Below, in pieces: positions 60,585 to 64,000 of a DNA stretch of 64,000 nt. The notes beneath the pieces were generated by a model. It made no database searches, had not been told where the DNA came from, and worked only from the letters and a program-made list of their open reading frames with translations. The position numbers were made by a program, and so were the translations under genes. Position 1 is the stretch's first letter; the number at the start of each line of letters is the position of its first letter. Source of the DNA: Lachnospiraceae bacterium. GTDB lineage: Bacteria > Bacillota > Clostridia > Lachnospirales > Lachnospiraceae. The stretch is from the NCBI GenBank assembly GCA_910575475.1, contig CAJTGD010000032.1, forward strand, positions 1 through 64,000, given 5' to 3'.

Positions 60585-63035
60585 ATGAGAGAGAAAAAAA
60601 TCAATGAACATTGGAAGTTTTGGAGGGATAAAGACGCGTTTGCCCTCGTCTGGAATGTCCCGGAAAATTCAAGGGAAATTACGCTGCCTCACGATGCAAT
60701 GATTGAAAATGAGGCAGATTCGGATAGTAAAAACGGGACGAATACTGGTTTTCGCGATGGAGATACTTATGTATATGTAAAAAAGATCGAAGTGCCGGAG
60801 GACTGGAAGGATCAAGTAATCAAGTTAAAATTTGAGGGCGTTTATATGAATGCGTTTGTTTATATCAACGGGCAGCTGGCAGCGCAGGATCCTTTTGGCT
60901 ATGCCACATTTTATGTGGAACTGAATGATTATCTCAAATATGGAGCCGAGAATGAGATCCGTGTGTTTGCCCGTGCCGGCGCCATGCCGAACAGCCGTTG
61001 GTATTCAGGGGCGGGAATCTACCGTGATGTCTATCTGTTAAGTTCAGGGCTCAGCTATATCGTTCCGGAAGGCGTACAGATACACACGGAATCTCTGGAA
61101 GAAGATATGGCATTGCTGGAAGTAAGGACCGAGCTTCAAAATGAGGGGCATATCCCGCAGAGTATGCTTCTTGTAACAGAAATTCTGGACGCCGGGGACA
61201 ATGTGGCTGTCTCAGAAAAGACGATCCTGACATTGATGGGCCGGGAAAACAGAACAATCCTACGGCGGCTGGCTGTGGATAAGCCGCATGCATGGAGCGC
61301 GGAAACTCCGGAACTGTATACGTGCGTCAGCCGGATCTATGCCTGTGACGGAAAAGCAGAGAATGGTGAAATGACCCCGGGCAGATTACTGGATGAGGAC
61401 AGGCAGAGCTTTGGCATCCGGGTGCTGCGGCTTGATGCCAGGCATGGACTCAGGGTGAACGGTGAAGCAGTGCTGCTCAAGGGCGCCTGCATACACCATG
61501 ACAGCGGCTTGATCGGAGCGGCGACTTATGAAGACGCGCAGTTCCGGCAGATCCAAAAGCTGAAAGAGGCAGGCTTTAATGCCGTCCGTATGGCGCACCA
61601 TCCCATGGCCCCGGCCATGCTGAGAGCCTGTGACACACTTGGCATGTATGTGATGGATGAAGCATTTGATATGTGGAGCAGGTGCAAAACAGACCATGAT
61701 TACGCGCTTTATTTTCAGAAGTGGTGGGAAAAAGATATTACGGCAATGGTACGTAAGGATTATAATCATCCTTCTGTGATAATGTACTCTGTGGGAAATG
61801 AGATTTCGGAGATCGGACTGGAACATGGGGCAAAAATCTGCTATGAGCTGTGCCGCAAAATCAAATCAATAGACAGGGAACGGTATACCCTGGCAGCTGT
61901 AAACGGCGTATTTACTGCCGGTGACCAGGTAAAGCGGATTGTCGCTGATATGATGGATGAAATTCCGGATACGAAAGCTACGGATGGAAATGTCAATGAT
62001 TTTATGAGATTAATGAATGACCATATGGAGAAAATGGTTCTGCATGATGCGATCACAGAAAAATTGGACAGGGCTTTCGCGTATACAGATATCGCCGGAT
62101 ATAATTATATGGATGGCCGGTATGCGGATGACGGCGGAAAATATCCGAACCGTGTGATTGTAGGAAGCGAGACTTGTTCCCCTCAGATCGCGTCAAATTG
62201 GAGAATGGTAAAAAAATATCCATATCTGATCGGTGATTTTACCTGGACGGGGTGGGATCATCTTGGAGAAGCGGGCAATTTTATTCCAGCTGGTAAAGGG
62301 GAAACGGAGAGTGATAACCTTCCGCAGATCTCTTATGTAGGCGATATAGATATTACCGGCTTCCGCAAGCCAATCTCTTATTATAAAGAGATTGTATTCG
62401 GACAGAGAAAAGAACCCTATATCGCGGTTCAAAATCCATATCGAAAAGAGCCGGTACATAATCCATGGATACTGAGTGACAATATTTCGAGCTGGAACTG
62501 GAAAAACTGTGATTCCAGGACAATAGTTGTTGAAGTGTATTCCGCTGGAACAGAGGTTGAGCTTCTCTTAAATGGTAAAATAGTGGGCCGTAAGCCTGCA
62601 GGAGAGGAGACGGGGTACAGAACCGAATTTGACGTATATTATGAACCGGGAACATTAACCGCGGTAACCTATGAAGGTGAGGAAGAAACAGGAAGAACGT
62701 CATTGGTTACTGCCGGGATAGAATACGGTCTTGTCCTGAAAAAAGAACAGAATGTAAGAGAGGAAGAACTCGTATATATTTCCGTGGAATTATGTGATGA
62801 TAAAGGGACAGTAGTTACAGATTGCGACCAGATCATTTCACTAAGTATAGAGGGAGACGCGGCAGTTATAGGTTTTGGTTCCGGCAACCCGTCTCCAAAA
62901 GGTAACTTTAATCAAAATGTTACGGAGACATACAATGGCAGGGCAATAATAATTTTGAAAAAGAATGATGTATGTGAACATGTCAGAATAAAGGTTACGT
63001 CGGAAAATAATATAGAGGTTGGGCTGACTCTTTAA
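60585..63035 (+). CDS. Glycoside hydrolase family 2 (beta-galactosidase/glucuronidase type)
   Basis: 816 residues from ATG 60585, preferred over upstream TTG/ATG codons for spacing to AGAGGAG. Jelly-roll N-terminus (NEHWKFWRDKD, SRWYSGAGIYRDVYL), immunoglobulin-like domain, and a TIM barrel with GACIHHDSGLIGAA. Acid/base Glu is in YSVGNEISEIG (about 404) and nucleophile Glu in VIVGSETCSPQ (about 527). A C-terminal DUF4982-like domain (VEVYSAGTEVELLLNGK) is also present. Cytoplasmic. It should remove a beta-linked galactose, glucuronate or related sugar from the imported substrate. Confidence 0.95.
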   Translation: MREKKINEHWKFWRDKDAFALVWNVPENSREITLPHDAMIENEADSDSKNGTNTGFRDGDTYVYVKKIEVPEDWKDQVIKLKFEGVYMNAFVYINGQLAAQDPFGYATFYVELNDYLKYGAENEIRVFARAGAMPNSRWYSGAGIYRDVYLLSSGLSYIVPEGVQIHTESLEEDMALLEVRTELQNEGHIPQSMLLVTEILDAGDNVAVSEKTILTLMGRENRTILRRLAVDKPHAWSAETPELYTCVSRIYACDGKAENGEMTPGRLLDEDRQSFGIRVLRLDARHGLRVNGEAVLLKGACIHHDSGLIGAATYEDAQFRQIQKLKEAGFNAVRMAHHPMAPAMLRACDTLGMYVMDEAFDMWSRCKTDHDYALYFQKWWEKDITAMVRKDYNHPSVIMYSVGNEISEIGLEHGAKICYELCRKIKSIDRERYTLAAVNGVFTAGDQVKRIVADMMDEIPDTKATDGNVNDFMRLMNDHMEKMVLHDAITEKLDRAFAYTDIAGYNYMDGRYADDGGKYPNRVIVGSETCSPQIASNWRMVKKYPYLIGDFTWTGWDHLGEAGNFIPAGKGETESDNLPQISYVGDIDITGFRKPISYYKEIVFGQRKEPYIAVQNPYRKEPVHNPWILSDNISSWNWKNCDSRTIVVEVYSAGTEVELLLNGKIVGRKPAGEETGYRTEFDVYYEPGTLTAVTYEGEEETGRTSLVTAGIEYGLVLKKEQNVREEELVYISVELCDDKGTVVTDCDQIISLSIEGDAAVIGFGSGNPSPKGNFNQNVTETYNGRAIIILKKNDVCEHVRIKVTSENNIEVGLTL

Positions 63036-63162
63036 ACTTTTTGTATAATTTAATAATTCGATTCCACTTAAAAATAGGATCTAACCAATGAATTCAATTT
63101 TTCAGGAAAAAGTGTACTTTTCCATTGCATCATGGACATCATGGTCTGCGTATTTTCTACTT

Positions 63163-63210
63163 GCAAGTATAAAATACGACATCATGGATTGTCAATCGCG
63201 ACATGGGGGA
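63163..63210. promoter_or_regulatory. Second copy of the 49179-type intergenic motif
   Basis: GCAAGTATAAAATACGACAT, then 8 bases, then TTGTCAATCGCGACAT, nearly identical to 49179-49225. It lies between two converging genes, where a promoter is not expected, so it is probably the relic of a lost divergent AraC locus. Confidence 0.45.
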
Positions 63211-63255
63211 AGCTGTCGGGTAATAGCATTTTTAAGCTCTGCTTCTCCACAAAAA

Positions 63256-63309
63256 ACATCTCCCGCAGAAATCCGCGCCTTTCAGCATGGACTCTTCTGC
63301 GGGAGATGT
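63256..63309 (-). terminator. Intrinsic terminator of the Gfo/Idh/MocA gene
   Basis: A 15-bp perfect stem (63256-63270 with 63295-63309). On the minus strand it is followed by TTTTT. Confidence 0.85.
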
Positions 63310-63329
63310 CTTTCCCTTAAAATCAGATG

Positions 63330-64000
63330 CTATGGATATATTACTTTCACCGGTTGTCCGGTCTTTCCGGATTCCAATGCCGCGAATACCACACGCATCG
63401 TCTGTATCGCTTCTTTTCCGGAGACGGACGGCTCTCTTTCTTCACAGATGCTTTCTATGAACTCATCGATCACCCCGGTATTATTCCGTTTCCCCAATGT
63501 CTGGTCAGAATTGGTGTTCATGCCTTCGGTGGACAGGTAGTTGGTCTTTCCGTCCTTTGTTTCCAGGATCAAGGAATATTCCCGGTCATCGTAGCAGCGG
63601 ATCACCCCTTTGGTTCCATATACCACAAAAGAATTCTTCTCATTTCCATAGAATGTCCAGCTTGCCTGCATAAATCCGGTGATGCCGCTGTCCATCCGGT
63701 AGATGCAGAAAGCATTATCATCGACATCGATCAGTTTCCCTTCGGATGTTTTTTTGTCCATCGTCGCCGTCACGGCATAGACTTCGGTGATGGGTTCCCC
63801 GATCAGATAATGGATCAGGTCTGTCTTGTGTATGCCAAGATCTGCCATTGCGCCAAAAGCCGCCTGCTTTTTATCAAAAAACCATGTATTCTTTGTGCCG
63901 GTCCATAGTTCCGGTCCGCCGTGTCCGAATTTCGTCTCAAAAGAAAGTACTTTTCCGATCGTTCCGTCCGCGACCATGTCATGGGCTTTTTTGTGTGCCG
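63330..64000 (-). CDS. Gfo/Idh/MocA-family oxidoreductase, partial (5' end outside window)
   Basis: The C-terminal 220 or so residues: GTKNTWFFDKKQAAFGAMADLGIHKTDLIHYL contains the conserved Lys/Asp/His substrate segment (GAMADLGIH). Later parts are GFMQASWTFYGNEKN and DEFIESICEEREPSVSGKEA. The NAD-binding N-terminus lies beyond the window edge; the frame is open to base 64000. Family members oxidise or isomerise sugars and inositols, and relatives act as the 3-oxidase of C-glycoside pathways. Because the local C-glycoside oxidoreductase is broken, this copy might substitute. Confidence 0.85.
   Translation of the reverse strand, partial: AHKKAHDMVADGTIGKVLSFETKFGHGGPELWTGTKNTWFFDKKQAAFGAMADLGIHKTDLIHYLIGEPITEVYAVTATMDKKTSEGKLIDVDDNAFCIYRMDSGITGFMQASWTFYGNEKNSFVVYGTKGVIRCYDDREYSLILETKDGKTNYLSTEGMNTNSDQTLGKRNNTGVIDEFIESICEEREPSVSGKEAIQTMRVVFAALESGKTGQPVKVIYP

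Noticed and set aside
1-64000. tRNA or rRNA genes
   Set aside because: No cloverleaf with a GTTCRANNC T-loop and no rRNA-like conserved blocks were noticed on reading either strand. A covariance search would be needed to exclude them fully.

Overview
The window comes from a spore-forming, gut-type Firmicute, most likely a member of the Lachnospiraceae. The evidence is four GPH-type sugar symporters paired with AraC regulators, many gut-type glycoside hydrolases, Bacillus-like exosporium collagen proteins, and Clostridia-type mobile debris (TnpV, DUF6076, KTR, serine recombinase). The genus cannot be fixed from sequence alone.

Layout. 0-0.7 kb: an IS200/IS605-like insertion with a frameshifted transposase. 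0.7-8.6 kb: a PTH2-like protein, an AAA-ATPase/PD-(D/E)XK protein, and a two-component system with its FtsX-type ABC transporter. 8.7-11.4 kb: an AraC regulator divergent from a GPH transporter. 11.5-14.5 kb: gene fragments around a TetR/flavodoxin unit. 14.6-18.8 kb: two collagen-like proteins with a dedicated glycosyltransferase and sigma-K-like promoters. 18.8-20.5 kb: an EutH-like permease and a GNAT pseudogene. 20.5-24.4 kb: a graveyard of mobile-element and catabolic fragments with two identical 165-bp inverted-repeat elements. 24.4-29.5 kb: a GH42 / HPr-like / GPH / AraC operon. 29.5-32.7 kb: accessory genes (GNAT, metallo-beta-lactamase fold, TetR). 32.7-38.4 kb: a complete five-gene STM4011-STM4015 operon (two radical SAM proteins, a sulfatase-fold hydrolase, an ATP-grasp-like protein and a repeat protein). 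38.6-42.5 kb: a mosaic of truncated genes and an unknown three-gene cassette. 42.6-64 kb: a large glycan and C-glycoside catabolic region (GH43, C-glycoside deglycosidase subunits, esterase, AraC, two GPH transporters, two GH3, a second GH43-like enzyme, an AraC-GH39 fusion, GH2, and a Gfo/Idh/MocA oxidoreductase).

How it works together. Four promoters (in front of the GPH genes at 10053 and 49345, the GH43 at 42829 and the esterase at 47110) share a TGTCA motif exactly 38 bp upstream of the -10 box. This points to one AraC-type regulon. A TIM-barrel isomerase next to a DUF6379 protein, with remnants of a Gfo/Idh/MocA gene beside them, identifies a C-glycoside cleavage locus. A second copy of that locus has collapsed by deletions at 23.2-24.4 kb.

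The window is unusually rich in broken genes, more than twenty, made mainly by internal deletions plus a few single-base or repeat-unit frameshifts. Several otherwise intact genes carry in-frame tandem-repeat insertions at domain linkers. Family names come from reading the translations and from memory; no search was run.
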